Below are positions 35,616 through 45,054 of a stretch of 64,000 nucleotides of DNA, piece after piece. Where the stretch lies: the NCBI GenBank assembly GCA_942491935.1, contig CALOCZ010000022.1:18413-82412 (forward strand), in the 5' to 3' direction. The notes beneath the pieces are model-generated. The model did no database searches and was not told the origin of the DNA. It saw only the letters and a program-made list of their open reading frames with translations. Position 1 is the stretch's first letter. Every line of letters begins with the position of its first letter. The position numbers and the translations under genes were made by a program. Source of the DNA: JAGTVG01 sp942491935. GTDB lineage: Bacteria; Bacteroidota; Bacteroidia; Cytophagales; Cyclobacteriaceae.

Positions 35616-36359
35616 TCAATCCACTTTAAGTATTGAAATTACTTCCGGGTTGATATCCATACTTACACCCGTATCACCTTTTTCAGGGTAGTCATATTGA
35701 TTAACCACATAGCGGATTGCTTCAAGTCTTGCAGTATCTTTATTGTTCCCATTTATGACGATCCATGGGCAATATTCTGTAGCAGTCCGGTCAAACATTT
35801 TAAACTTGTACTTCGTATAATCTTTCCATTTCTGCTGTGCAACAGCATCAACAGTACTCAATTTCCATTGAAACAAAGGATTGGTCTTTCTTCTTTTCAG
35901 GCGTTTTTTCTGCTCAGTTATTTCAATTGAGAACCAGAATTTGATGATTTTAATGCCATCTTCAACGAGCATTTTTTCAAGAATATTTACCGTATTCATG
36001 AACTGTTCATGTTGTTCAGGAGTACAAAATCCCATAACCGGCTCCACAACTGCCCGATTGTAATAGCTTCTGTCAAAAAAAGCAATTTCCCCGGGATCAG
36101 GTAGATGTTTAATATATCTCTGAAAGTACCATTGGCCGCGTTCGATTACAGTAGGTTTTGTAAGAGCCACAATCCTGTACCACCGCGGATTCAGATAACG
36201 TACAAACCGCATAATTCCTCCTCCTTTTCCGGCCGTATCGCGGCCTTCAAAAATTATCAGAAGCCGCTGATCGGTTTCATGTAAATGGGTTTGTAACTTA
36301 ACAAGCTCTGTTTGAAGTTTGATATATTCCGGATTGGTTTCAAGAGATAGTAGTTTCAT
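35616..36359 (-). CDS. ppk2: Polyphosphate kinase 2
   Basis: A 247-residue cytosolic enzyme that moves phosphate between polyphosphate and nucleotides. Walker A is 'IIFEGRDTAGKGGG' (35-48), Walker B and lid are 'IAFFDRSYYNRAVVEPVMGF' (92-111), and 'RRKTNPLFQWKLSTVDAVAQ' and 'CPWIVINGNNKDTARLEAIR' follow as usual for single-domain PPK2. Length is near the family norm. It is monocistronic with a promoter box 49 bp upstream. The preferred nucleotide cannot be told from this reading. Confidence 0.93.
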   Translation of the reverse strand: MKLLSLETNPEYIKLQTELVKLQTHLHETDQRLLIIFEGRDTAGKGGGIMRFVRYLNPRWYRIVALTKPTVIERGQWYFQRYIKHLPDPGEIAFFDRSYYNRAVVEPVMGFCTPEQHEQFMNTVNILEKMLVEDGIKIIKFWFSIEITEQKKRLKRRKTNPLFQWKLSTVDAVAQQKWKDYTKYKFKMFDRTATEYCPWIVINGNNKDTARLEAIRYVVNQYDYPEKGDTGVSMDINPEVISILKVD

Positions 36360-36407
36360 AAGAAGTAATAGATTTTTAGAATTTTAAATCCCACTAGTGT
36401 CACATGC

Positions 36408-36415
36408 CAAATTTA
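36408..36415 (-). promoter_or_regulatory. Probable -7 box for ppk2
   Basis: TAAATTTG on the minus strand fits TAnnTTTG and lies 48 bp before the ppk2 ATG. No clear -33 box. Confidence 0.35.
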
Positions 36416-36645
36416 TAATTGTATAAACCCAGGAAATCATAACTAGTTCACTAAGATATTATTTGACATTAAATATCAAAAGCCAAACCTGATGATTTTG
36501 AAGTTTAAATATGTTTCTAATTTCATCAATTGCCTTTTAAAATACTGAACTTATTTTCAAATATCAGGTATCACACAGGGCTTACAGTGTTCTTAATCTC
36601 ATAAACTAGCTTTAAAAAAAGCTCCTGAAGGCACTTAAATTCCAT

Positions 36646-37458
36646 TTAAAGAGATGCTCTAAATCGGAATCCATACACGAATATTGAATTTACTTCCTGA
36701 TTTAATGCTGGATTAATTAGCAATTGGATGCTTGGTGTCGCGCTAAACATTTTGTACAGATTGAAATGACAATAAATCTCAGAGGTAAACTGATAGTCCA
36801 TACTTTCTCCAAATTCATTTTTTGAAGGCCGCCCCCAGTTAAATCCCAGGCCAAGGCGGTCAATCATTTCTGAAATACGGTAACCACAACCCATTGAAAC
36901 AGATCTATCCCAGAGTGCACCGCCATCATTAGCATATCCAGCCCTGAAAAACGGCAGAAATTTATCTATAAAAAGATGACTATACGAAAATGCCAGGCCC
37001 CATCCGGAGGGTATGCCCAATTGTTTTCTTTCCGCAGCATGCCAGAAAACCATATGCAAATTGTCAACATAGGCGGTTTCAAGTGATTTGACCCAGCCCA
37101 GTTCAATGCTGGTAAAATATTCTGCCTCTCCAAAGAAACTGTTAAAATTATCCTGCGGACGAGTTGGATCACCATTGGCATCGACAAGACTTCCGAGTAT
37201 ATACAGGTTATCGGTAAATATAGCATATACGGCTGCACCTAATCCAGGATCAGGAATGGGTATGGTCAGCCTTTTATCACGCTTCAAGCGGCCTGCAACA
37301 CTACCCGGACCGGCAAATCCGGGCTCTAATATAATGGTATCCTCTTTTAATTCTTCTTACGCAATAGCATTTGTCGTGCTTACCAGCATATAGAATAATG
37401 TTGAAAATATGAAACAACTTGAAGGATATTGAGCTATGTATTTAAACAGTATTACCAC
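36646..37458 (-). pseudogene. OprB-like carbohydrate porin with nonsense codon
   Basis: The downstream part (213 residues from 37287) ends in outer-membrane strands and shows the OprB-family end: 'GWGLAFSYSHLFIDKFLPFF', 'RAGYANDGGALWDRSVSMGC', 'RLGLGFNWGRPS', 'YCHFNLYKMFSATPSIQLLI' and a terminal 'FRFRASL'. In the same frame upstream a signal peptide ('IFSTLFYMLVSTTNAIA') from a GTG at 37458 is cut from it by TAA at 37357-37359, where CAA would give 'AIAQEELKED'. Even without the stop the protein would be about 270 residues, well below the family's roughly 400, so an internal part also seems lost. It would have passed sugars through the outer membrane. Confidence 0.65.
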
Positions 37459-37488
37459 ATTTCATAATAATATGTCCAATAGGAGGAA

Positions 37489-38946
37489 TTATTCTTCTGA
37501 ACCTGAATCCAGTTTTTTGGTCATTTTATCAGCGAATGGAAAGGAAAATCCAAGTACGAATCTCCACTGACTGAATTTTAGTATTGCAGGATCATCACTA
37601 TCAAAAACCGGATCCTCCTCGCCTTCTTCCGGAAAATCAATCGGTCTTCTAAATTCCTGGTCAGCTCCTGTATATGTAGCACCAATGGTAATCTCAACAG
37701 CTTTGGTATTGATGGCAAAACCGCCGCCAAACTTGTAAAAATCTGCCTGAAAAGCAGAATTGCTTGCTTCTTCCTCCAGTTCAGCAAATCGGGTAATATT
37801 GGAGCTGACAGCAGAATAATCCGAAGCGAAGCTGGCATACAAGCTGAACTTTTCACTTATATAATACTCTAACCCTATACCAAAATTAATCACCGGATCC
37901 AATTCATCTACCAGTGAAAACCTAAGCGTATCTCCTGTACTCTGACCGATAAAAGGATCCGTTTTCATAATCTCGTACCGCGGCACCTTGTCAAACCATT
38001 CAGCGCTTAGATGTAATAGGGCTTTCTTAAAATGAATACCTATTCCTAAACCAATGGCCCAGGGATATCTGTATTTGGCATTCAGATCGTTCTGAATGTT
38101 AAAGATAAATCCATCATCAATGCTTCCATCACCTGACGAATCCACACCGACCAGGTAATCCTCAAAAAGGGTGTTTCCCTTTCCATGAAAGTTAGCCCGG
38201 GGTGTGGTGACTGTCATGCCAAGGCTTACTTTTGTAAGATCCAGTGCCATACCCATTTTCCATACCATGCCGTAGTTCTCATAACTGTATTGACGATCAA
38301 TTGTCAGCGTAGCCACATTATTAGTCTCACCTAATGCATTCATATTCAGCATCAAACCATTTGATTTACTAAGCACTGAGATAAAATTTGATAATCCCAC
38401 ACTGAATTTCTCACTCAAAGGATAGGACCAGGTCAGTCCGATCCATTCTTCTTTTAAATTGCTGTTAAATCGAAATTTCCCGTTAAAAATTTCATTACCA
38501 GGCATTACCTCCACCACATCACCTTCTTCCTCTACCCGGACAAAAAAATCAGCTTCCGTTCTCTGGCGTGTTAAAAAAGAATAGGCAAATTTATGGTTTT
38601 CGAGAAAAGGCAAGCTGAAGGTTCCGGCGACCAGATTTGGTGCACCACCAAAATTTGATTTGGTCAGGTCTACACCTTCATCGACACCATCCTCAACCTT
38701 AATGGTCCGCCACTCGTACACCTTGGCATTGATCACGAAGGCTGGGTTTTCTATCTGTCCCAACCGGCCGGGATTATAGTATACCAGGCCAAGGTCAGCC
38801 ACACTGGCATTCACAGTGCCGCTCAGCAGCATGGATTTGTTGCCATAGTTTTCAGACCAGTAATGCCCATCCTGAGCCTGCACATATGTACATATGTTGA
38901 TAAATGAATAAAAAACTAATGTCTTCCAGTAGATATGTGTTTTCAT
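37489..38946 (-). CDS. FadL/OmpP1-like outer-membrane protein
   Basis: A 485-residue protein with signal peptide (cleavage after 'VQA'). 'GNKSMLLSGTVNASVADLGL' then VYYNPGRLGQ is the start of FadL-like transporters, in which the N-terminal plug follows the signal ('asn-pro' hatch). The rest alternates barrel strands ('FSVGLSNFISVLS', 'GMALDLTKVSLGMTVTTPRA', 'FSLYASFASDYSAVSS') and ends in '(F)VLGFSFPFADKM'. Such barrels bring hydrophobic compounds across the outer membrane. It lies in a minus-strand group of four envelope genes and follows (5' of) the broken porin. Confidence 0.75.
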   Translation of the reverse strand: MKTHIYWKTLVFYSFINICTYVQAQDGHYWSENYGNKSMLLSGTVNASVADLGLVYYNPGRLGQIENPAFVINAKVYEWRTIKVEDGVDEGVDLTKSNFGGAPNLVAGTFSLPFLENHKFAYSFLTRQRTEADFFVRVEEEGDVVEVMPGNEIFNGKFRFNSNLKEEWIGLTWSYPLSEKFSVGLSNFISVLSKSNGLMLNMNALGETNNVATLTIDRQYSYENYGMVWKMGMALDLTKVSLGMTVTTPRANFHGKGNTLFEDYLVGVDSSGDGSIDDGFIFNIQNDLNAKYRYPWAIGLGIGIHFKKALLHLSAEWFDKVPRYEIMKTDPFIGQSTGDTLRFSLVDELDPVINFGIGLEYYISEKFSLYASFASDYSAVSSNITRFAELEEEASNSAFQADFYKFGGGFAINTKAVEITIGATYTGADQEFRRPIDFPEEGEEDPVFDSDDPAILKFSQWRFVLGFSFPFADKMTKKLDSGSEE

Positions 38947-39013
38947 GATGTATTAGAATGTATAATTTGCAGGAATATCCTATGTCCGGAACAATTGTTC
39001 ATTCTTGAATATA

Positions 39014-40213
39014 TTAAAATGCTTCCTGGATACCAAAATAAATACCACGATTACCGTCATTGCCAAAACCAAGATCCATTCTCAGGTTTACTTTCTGCTT
39101 TTTATTAAACAGAAATCTCAAGCCAGCACCGTAGCTATATTTCAGGTTATTGAAACTATATTCCAGTATATTATGAGAAACATTTCCCACCCCCCCAAAT
39201 ACAACAAAACCCAGTCTTTTCCAGAAATACTGACGGTATTCCATCTGCAACATTCCGTAGAAGTTATCGCGATATCGTCCATTAAAATATCCACGCATTC
39301 TTTTCATACCGCCCAATGCGGGCAACTTATAAAAAGGTGTTTCACCAATAGTTGATTGCACGTAAAGGTTAAAAGCAAATACATGGTCTGGTTTGAACGA
39401 ACGGAAGCCCTTTACATCCAGCTCCAACATAGCATATGTGTAGTCACTGATCCCTGGATAAAATATGATCTTAAAATATTGATATCCCCCGGAATTTGGG
39501 AAAAAGATGTTATCCCTTGAATCCCATACCAGATCGCTGCCAAACCCGATCAGCTGACCGCCATTACTTCCAGGTAATGAATCATTCATCAGTAATTCAT
39601 TATCCATCTTATCAACTATTTCCGTATTATCATAATCGATGATCAAACCCGTACGATCCGCATAGAAAAATTCAGGGGGTACCTGAACGGTAAACGTGGT
39701 GCTGAAAGTCTTTGCCGAGTAACTGGCATTTTCGTATTTTTCTGTATTATCTCCAATTCCCCAGTACTTGTTTACAAAAAATCCATAACTTGTCGGCAAT
39801 TCGAAATAAAGTTTATTATCCAGAAAATAAAGATTCGGGCTGATGCTGATTTTGTACTGTTTATTGGTGGAATAGTATCCTCCAAACCCGATTTTTGAAG
39901 GATTAAGGTCCTTTCCGGAACCAGTATAGAATATAAATATTCCTCCGGCTCCTACTGCGAATTTTGATTCCGGTGTATAGAATACATACGGATATGCGTT
40001 AAATGTAGACTTTTTTTTGATGCTATCATTTTCATCGTTGGAAACACTTTCTATTTCATCCATATATATAGACTCGAGAACATTACCAGACAAGGAGTCC
40101 AGGAAGTTATCAAATGATGCGTCTTCTGTCTCATTGTCCTGGGCATAGCTGATCTGTAATTTATGGAGTAGAATAGCACAGAACAAAATTATTAGGTATA
40201 GTTGATATTTCAC
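39014..40213 (-). CDS. BamA/TamA-like surface antigen (single barrel)
   Basis: A 399-residue protein starting with GTG at 40213; signal peptide to 'ISYA'. There are no POTRA domains, only a 16-strand-like barrel: 'YPYVFYTPESKFAVGAGGIF', 'DLVWDSRDNIFFPNSGGYQY', 'LPALGGMKRMRGYFNGRYRD' with the family's R-G-Y-x-x-G-R-Y-R motif of the L6 loop, and the C-terminal 'MDLGFGNDGNRGIYFGIQEA' then F. The pattern fits Bac_surface_Ag (Omp85) proteins of Bacteroidota with unknown cargo. It is 35 bp downstream of the DUF2490 gene. Confidence 0.85.
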   Translation of the reverse strand: MKYQLYLIILFCAILLHKLQISYAQDNETEDASFDNFLDSLSGNVLESIYMDEIESVSNDENDSIKKKSTFNAYPYVFYTPESKFAVGAGGIFIFYTGSGKDLNPSKIGFGGYYSTNKQYKISISPNLYFLDNKLYFELPTSYGFFVNKYWGIGDNTEKYENASYSAKTFSTTFTVQVPPEFFYADRTGLIIDYDNTEIVDKMDNELLMNDSLPGSNGGQLIGFGSDLVWDSRDNIFFPNSGGYQYFKIIFYPGISDYTYAMLELDVKGFRSFKPDHVFAFNLYVQSTIGETPFYKLPALGGMKRMRGYFNGRYRDNFYGMLQMEYRQYFWKRLGFVVFGGVGNVSHNILEYSFNNLKYSYGAGLRFLFNKKQKVNLRMDLGFGNDGNRGIYFGIQEAF

Positions 40214-40248
40214 AGTCTTTTAATATTTTCGGTTAAATAATCAAATAA

Positions 40249-41028
40249 TCATCGCTTATCTTCTTTATTAAATTTGTAATATACACGGAACCGGAATATG
40301 ATATCATTGGTATGGAAATCTTCGTCAATCGAGTTTCGCGTATAGTTATATCCGACAAAAAAGGCCATTTTTAACTCCGGAGAAAATTCTTTTCCAATAC
40401 CCGGCATAAACCGCACCTTATCATTAAATTGTTTGGTTCCAATTAAATTCCAGTAGAACTTCATGCTTACCGGAATGTAAAAACCCTTGCCGTATTCCCA
40501 GAAATCTCCCCTGAAACGGATGGTTATGGAAGGTTCATAGCTAACCCTTAAACCAAAGTTGTTTGACCAGTCATCGGTCTCAAATTCAAATCTTTCTTTC
40601 AATTCCACATAATGCTTGATCTGTAATCTTTCGCGGTCAGGCCAGACAAGACTGTATGCCTGATAGGGAGATATTTCCAGTCGATTAACGGTATGAATGT
40701 TAATAGCATAGAAAATATCTATCCCGGCATGAAGTTCTTCCTTGTACCGGAGTTTCTTCAATATAAATTTAGGTCTTTTGTATGAGATACGCGGGCCGAC
40801 CCAGAAGCGGTACCATACGTTCGGGAATATCGTTCTGGCACCAATTGGTACATTCAAAGTAGTCCTGTCAGAGAGTTTACGACTGGGATTGAAATCCAGC
40901 CATATTTGTTTTGTTACTGTACTGCTGGAACTGTCCTGAGCCTTGGCCTGATGAATAAGAATAAAAGCCATGAAAATTATGGCGCAAAGATATCTTATAA
41001 GCAGAATATGTGATTTTGTAAAAGCCAT
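40249..41028 (-). CDS. DUF2490 outer-membrane protein
   Basis: A 259-residue protein (signal to 'AKAQ'). 'KQIWLDFNPSRKLSDRTTLN', 'VRISYKRPKF'-like strands, 'LRYKEELHAGIDIFYAINIH' and 'ELKERFEFETDDW' mark the DUF2490 family of small beta-barrels. Its function is unknown. It is followed by the BamA-like gene at short distance and preceded by corA, so it may be part of the same transcript. Confidence 0.75.
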   Translation of the reverse strand: MAFTKSHILLIRYLCAIIFMAFILIHQAKAQDSSSSTVTKQIWLDFNPSRKLSDRTTLNVPIGARTIFPNVWYRFWVGPRISYKRPKFILKKLRYKEELHAGIDIFYAINIHTVNRLEISPYQAYSLVWPDRERLQIKHYVELKERFEFETDDWSNNFGLRVSYEPSITIRFRGDFWEYGKGFYIPVSMKFYWNLIGTKQFNDKVRFMPGIGKEFSPELKMAFFVGYNYTRNSIDEDFHTNDIIFRFRVYYKFNKEDKR

Positions 41029-41083
41029 TTTATCCTGGAGGGATCATATTCGTGTTATTCTAAATTAAGTCATTTCATAATTC

Positions 41084-42046
41084 TCAATCAAACCAGCCAT
41101 GTTTATAGAAATACCAGATAAATCCTAATGCAATGACAAACATTATCCCAAGGCTGATAAAGTATCCATGTTCCAGTTCCAGTTCCGGCATAAACTTAAA
41201 GTTCATGCCATAAATTCCTGCTAATAAAGTGAGGGGAACAAATATGGCTTGTATGATGGTCAAAAAATTTAGCCGCTTATTGGATTTATCCTGGAGCAAA
41301 AGGTGATAGTGATCATGAAGGGAATCCAGTCTATCTTGTGTCTTCGATAATGAAACTTCCAGGATACTTATATTTTTCTCTAGTTCGGCGAAGTAAAGCT
41401 TGTACGGACTTTCCTTGTCAAGAATGTTTTTTGCAGGTGGAAAGCTTAATGAGAAATGAAGTTTTTCCAGCACCCTTCCAAAGTCGGATAAATGCGACTT
41501 TGAATACAGAAATTCATCCGGATCTATATCACGGAAATTTTTATCAAAATCTTTTGCGATATCCTCTATTTCTTCCCGGTACGAAATAATCAGTTTACCA
41601 TATGCTGATAGAATTTCATTTACCAATAGAAAGACCAGATGGATGATTTCAATATTTCTGCTTGTTTCAAGTACTTTGTCAACGGATTCATGAAATTCTT
41701 TAAATAGTCTATCCTCTCCATCATGAATGAGGATGAGAATATTTTTATACAGTATAACACTAAGATACTTTGCAGGAGGTTTAGATTGTGATGAGAAGAA
41801 AGCCAGTTCACCGTAAGCTACATCGTTTATATAATCAAAACGAATATGCTCCGAGGGATTTTGGATATAGTCTAATAAATCCTCATTAAATCCAAAGGAT
41901 TGTATGTCTTTGGCCGCTTCGGTTCTGTCACTTGTAGTGATTTCGTACAGATAAATGGAGGATTTATTAATCTTATGTTTGTCAAAGTCTCCATTAGGGA
42001 TTTCATAAACCAAATTATCTTGTAATTCGTATACTTTCTTTTCCAT
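41084..42046 (-). CDS. corA: CorA-type magnesium transporter
   Basis: A 320-residue inner-membrane channel. The long cytoplasmic helix ends in two membrane helices with the signature YGMNF ('LLAGIYGMNFKFMPELELEH') and a final basic tail 'WYFYKHGWFD'. The N-terminal alpha/beta part is typical in length. It imports Mg2+ or Co2+ as a pentamer. Upstream, about 30 bp before the ATG, is a symmetric TTACCGGTAA repeat that may be regulatory. Confidence 0.93.
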   Translation of the reverse strand: MEKKVYELQDNLVYEIPNGDFDKHKINKSSIYLYEITTSDRTEAAKDIQSFGFNEDLLDYIQNPSEHIRFDYINDVAYGELAFFSSQSKPPAKYLSVILYKNILILIHDGEDRLFKEFHESVDKVLETSRNIEIIHLVFLLVNEILSAYGKLIISYREEIEDIAKDFDKNFRDIDPDEFLYSKSHLSDFGRVLEKLHFSLSFPPAKNILDKESPYKLYFAELEKNISILEVSLSKTQDRLDSLHDHYHLLLQDKSNKRLNFLTIIQAIFVPLTLLAGIYGMNFKFMPELELEHGYFISLGIMFVIALGFIWYFYKHGWFD

Positions 42047-42075
42047 ATTTATTTAAAATTCTATATAAAGAGCAT

Positions 42076-42105
42076 TTACCGGTAAGGTCTGGGTCTTACC
42101 GGTAA
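42076..42105. repeat. Two TTACCGGTAA palindromes forming one hairpin
   Basis: TTACCGGTAAG (42076-42086) and CTTACCGGTAA (42095-42105) are perfect inverted copies with an 8-nt loop; each arm is itself a palindrome. The site lies 29 bp before the corA ATG and 107 bp after the DUF1254 stop. It could be a double operator or a terminator; no T-run follows. Confidence 0.55.
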
Positions 42106-42212
42106 TGGCCTTCATGGAAAGAGCATGTTATCCTGATTCCATGTACTGTTTTTCTAATTTATATTCAGGTTTCTAAATCCTGAAGATATCTACATGCCGA
42201 TAACCGCATATC

Positions 42213-43775
42213 TTATTGCATCAACTCAATCTCACCGGGTCGCCATGTTTTATCTATCCATGGAGCCAAAGGACCATAAGCGCGAAGAATAATGAACCAA
42301 CTCTTACCTGGAATAGATTGCACCCAATTGCCTTCATCAACTCCGTTAGGTAAAGTAGGGGCAAAAATAACATCAATAGATCCATCCTTATTTTCTTTTA
42401 CTTTTCCGCTTAAGCTGTTGATGCCGGCAAATTTCTGATCAGTCTGAAGCATACATCTTGTTTGTGGGTCATAAATAGTTACAGACCAGTTATCTTTAAC
42501 CGGGAAGTTTGGTGGCAAATGTAATTTGTAGGTCTTTGATCCATCTAAAACTATGTGCTCTGAGTCTAATCCTGCGATACCATACTGTGATCCGGCACCT
42601 GGTTTAGTTAATGCCATAGCAGGGGTTACACAAACCGCATTAAAATGCATCCATAGTCGAGAATCCATTCGACGAGCCCCGTCTTTCAGAAAGTAAGTAT
42701 CGTTATCTGCAAAAGCCATTACCCATTCACTTTTGGTATCCGGATAGTAGTAGTGACCTGGATCGCGAGGTTCAATGGTATTTGCGCGAGCATAAGCGTT
42801 TCCAATATCAACGGCCTCCGTTAATAATTTCTTCATGCGCTCATCCGGATTAAATGGTTGGCCTTTAACAATACCTAATGATCGTAGAATTCCCAGGTTT
42901 TCCGCATCGTAAAAACCTTCAGGTTCTTCCTGTATGATTTGGTTCAGGTCTTCGAAGAAAGTATAGTCATTGGGGGCAACGGTATTGTAATATACACCCG
43001 ACATATTTTTGAATTCCATTTTTGGCGGATTGTCTTTTTGCGATAATGGATACACTTTAAGGTTTTCCTTAATCCGGGTTGCAGCAGCTTCAACACCGGT
43101 TTTGGTGTAGCCCCGCATAAAATTCCAAACATTATAGGTGTTTGATTGATACACATAGTAACCTTCCGGCACATCACCGTCGTATCCCGGAGGAAGCACC
43201 AGATATTTTCCACCTTGCCCCTTGTCAGGACCAGCAGCTCCCATATCGGTAATATATCTAAAAGCAGCATCATCTAAAATACCCAAAACACCAGGAGGAA
43301 TTTCAATAACAGTAGGACCGTCATTCTTAAGGTCGAGAAAACCCCAGGTATAAAGGGATGTGTTGTTGTAAGTAAGTGCCAATGACTTGGAGTCGCCCAA
43401 CTGCTCCCAAATCAATATTTGATTGCTTTTACCCATTCCCATATCACGATTCCCTTTTCGGAGATTGTATAAAGAAACAGCTGGGGTCATATTGATAAAT
43501 GCCTGCACTGCACGGGCACGATCCACATAATCGTATACCGCATCAATTGTTTTACGATTGGGTACACCATCGAAAAATTCCAATGTTCCAATTGGTGACT
43601 CTATTTTATCCGGTGTAGTTATACTTTCCGGAATGGGTGTGGTCATTTTCATGACCGGTTCCTGGGTGATCATTTTTATATCAGGTGATTGCGCCATTAC
43701 CCAGGGCAATATGCTCAAAAGAAAAATAATTGATAAAAAGGATCTGATAATTGATTTTGTTTTCATTTTATTCAT
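42213..43775 (-). CDS. DUF1254/DUF1214 secreted protein, subtype A, intact
   Basis: A 520-residue exported protein (signal to 'WVMAQ'). DUF1254 covers about 75-210 ('VYDYVDRARAVQAFINMTPA', 'LALTYNNTSLYTWGFLDLKN', 'GPTVIEIPPGVLGILDDAAF'), DUF1214 about 390-505 ('DGSKTYKLHLPPNFPVKDNW', 'SVTIYDPQTRCMLQTDQKFA', 'VQSIPGKSWFIILRAYGPLA'). The end is 'KTWRPGEIELMQ'. No catalytic residues are known for the family. It is the leftmost and best separated member of the array and has its own promoter box upstream. Its closest relatives here are those at 56639 and 62936. Confidence 0.92.
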   Translation of the reverse strand: MNKMKTKSIIRSFLSIIFLLSILPWVMAQSPDIKMITQEPVMKMTTPIPESITTPDKIESPIGTLEFFDGVPNRKTIDAVYDYVDRARAVQAFINMTPAVSLYNLRKGNRDMGMGKSNQILIWEQLGDSKSLALTYNNTSLYTWGFLDLKNDGPTVIEIPPGVLGILDDAAFRYITDMGAAGPDKGQGGKYLVLPPGYDGDVPEGYYVYQSNTYNVWNFMRGYTKTGVEAAATRIKENLKVYPLSQKDNPPKMEFKNMSGVYYNTVAPNDYTFFEDLNQIIQEEPEGFYDAENLGILRSLGIVKGQPFNPDERMKKLLTEAVDIGNAYARANTIEPRDPGHYYYPDTKSEWVMAFADNDTYFLKDGARRMDSRLWMHFNAVCVTPAMALTKPGAGSQYGIAGLDSEHIVLDGSKTYKLHLPPNFPVKDNWSVTIYDPQTRCMLQTDQKFAGINSLSGKVKENKDGSIDVIFAPTLPNGVDEGNWVQSIPGKSWFIILRAYGPLAPWIDKTWRPGEIELMQ

Positions 43776-43813
43776 TTTTTCGATTACAGATAGTTAATTG
43801 TCATTTATCTTAT

Positions 43814-43821
43814 CAAACATA
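43814..43821 (-). promoter_or_regulatory. -7 promoter box of the DUF1254 gene
   Basis: TATGTTTG on the minus strand fits TAnnTTTG, 38 bp before the ATG at 43775. A TTG lies 21 bp further upstream, near the expected -33 position. Confidence 0.5.
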
Positions 43822-43965
43822 TGGATTTATTGGAATAATAATCAATACGTCTAAAGGCGAAAAAAAGTAGAAAAATGATTGTATAGTAACATGAAAAGCT
43901 CAATATGGCATTTTTGATACCATTATTTATTGTTCAATCCAATTTGTATATTGAAAAATGATGAA

Positions 43966-44880
43966 CTAAAAAGAAAAATTCAATCCAATTGCAGGTCCCC
44001 TGAAGTTATAGTTTACCTCAACATCAATGTTTTCTTGAGGAAACAAGGCTTTAACATCAAATTCCTGATAACCGATACTTATACCAAACCACGTTTTTGG
44101 TTTAAATTCAAGTCCTAATGTGAGGTCATAAAGTGATTCATTCATTGCATTAACACGAAACCCGAAAAATCCTACACTTCCATTCAACAAGAGCCAATCC
44201 TTAAGCTTGAAATGTGCAACTAATCCAAAATTCGGGAATGGCAATAAGGGGTCATCGGCAGCATCGATGTTCCCTATATCAGACTGGACTCCAAGATCAA
44301 GGTACATGACAATTATATTGAAATAAACACCAAGAAAAACATCAGGCTTTTTCAGGAGTGACAATATGTATCCAAAGCTAAACATTTGTGTATTAAAATA
44401 TATCTGACTGGTTGTCCCGGCCGGAATAGTATCCTCGAAAAAGATCAGATCCTGGTTGAATGTTTTAGTTTGGGTCCTGTTTAAACCATAATATTGCGCA
44501 AAGATACCACTATTGGGTGTGATACGGCCAAGGAATGAACAAAAGAGCATATTTTTATGGTCGGGAAGTTTCAAATGTTCCTCCAAACCAATAGTAGCAG
44601 AAATAATCCCTCCAGGTCTGTTAAATGTAACATCTGTTTTCAGGGTTGCATACATCAGCAAGGTCTGTATAAAATATTTCTGATTATTCTGATGAGCCTG
44701 TTGACGCCATTCTTTTCTCTCTATTTTTTTTGTCTGTTTTTTAGAGAGGCTATCTGCTGAATTCTGCAGGCTGTCCGCTAGAAGTATTCCGGAAGTTTCT
44801 TCCCCCTCTTCTGCTATTGAAAAAGTGCATGATATAAAAATTAATACCACAAAAAATAATAGATATTGTTGTCCATTCAT
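43966..44880 (-). CDS. Hypothetical outer-membrane barrel protein
   Basis: A 304-residue protein with signal peptide to about residue 22 ('ISCTFSIAEE'). After a charged, helical stretch ('LSKKQTKKIERKEWRQQAHQ') it is all strands ('GGIISATIGLEEHLKLP', 'MFSFGYILSLLKKPDVFLGV', 'VHFKL' type), ending 'GPAIGLNFSF' with a terminal aromatic residue, as outer-membrane barrels do. No family is recognised. It lies between the DUF1254 gene and another barrel gene on the same strand. Confidence 0.65.
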   Translation of the reverse strand: MNGQQYLLFFVVLIFISCTFSIAEEGEETSGILLADSLQNSADSLSKKQTKKIERKEWRQQAHQNNQKYFIQTLLMYATLKTDVTFNRPGGIISATIGLEEHLKLPDHKNMLFCSFLGRITPNSGIFAQYYGLNRTQTKTFNQDLIFFEDTIPAGTTSQIYFNTQMFSFGYILSLLKKPDVFLGVYFNIIVMYLDLGVQSDIGNIDAADDPLLPFPNFGLVAHFKLKDWLLLNGSVGFFGFRVNAMNESLYDLTLGLEFKPKTWFGISIGYQEFDVKALFPQENIDVEVNYNFRGPAIGLNFSF

Positions 44881-45054
44881 ACCAAAGGGTTATAATACGA
44901 AAGATATTAAAATGTATCCTATGTTTAGTATAAATACTTTGAAAAAGAACGATTCATGTCATCCAAAAAAACACATCCTCAACAACGACGGAAAATGTTT
45001 CTTTGAATGCGTTTGACTTTTGTTAATGTTTGGGGGCATTTCCTTTTTTAAAAT

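Noticed and set aside
35422..35619. 65-codon minus-strand frame after ppk2
   Set aside because: No family resemblance, no hydrophobic or domain pattern; starts by chance next to the ppk2 stop.
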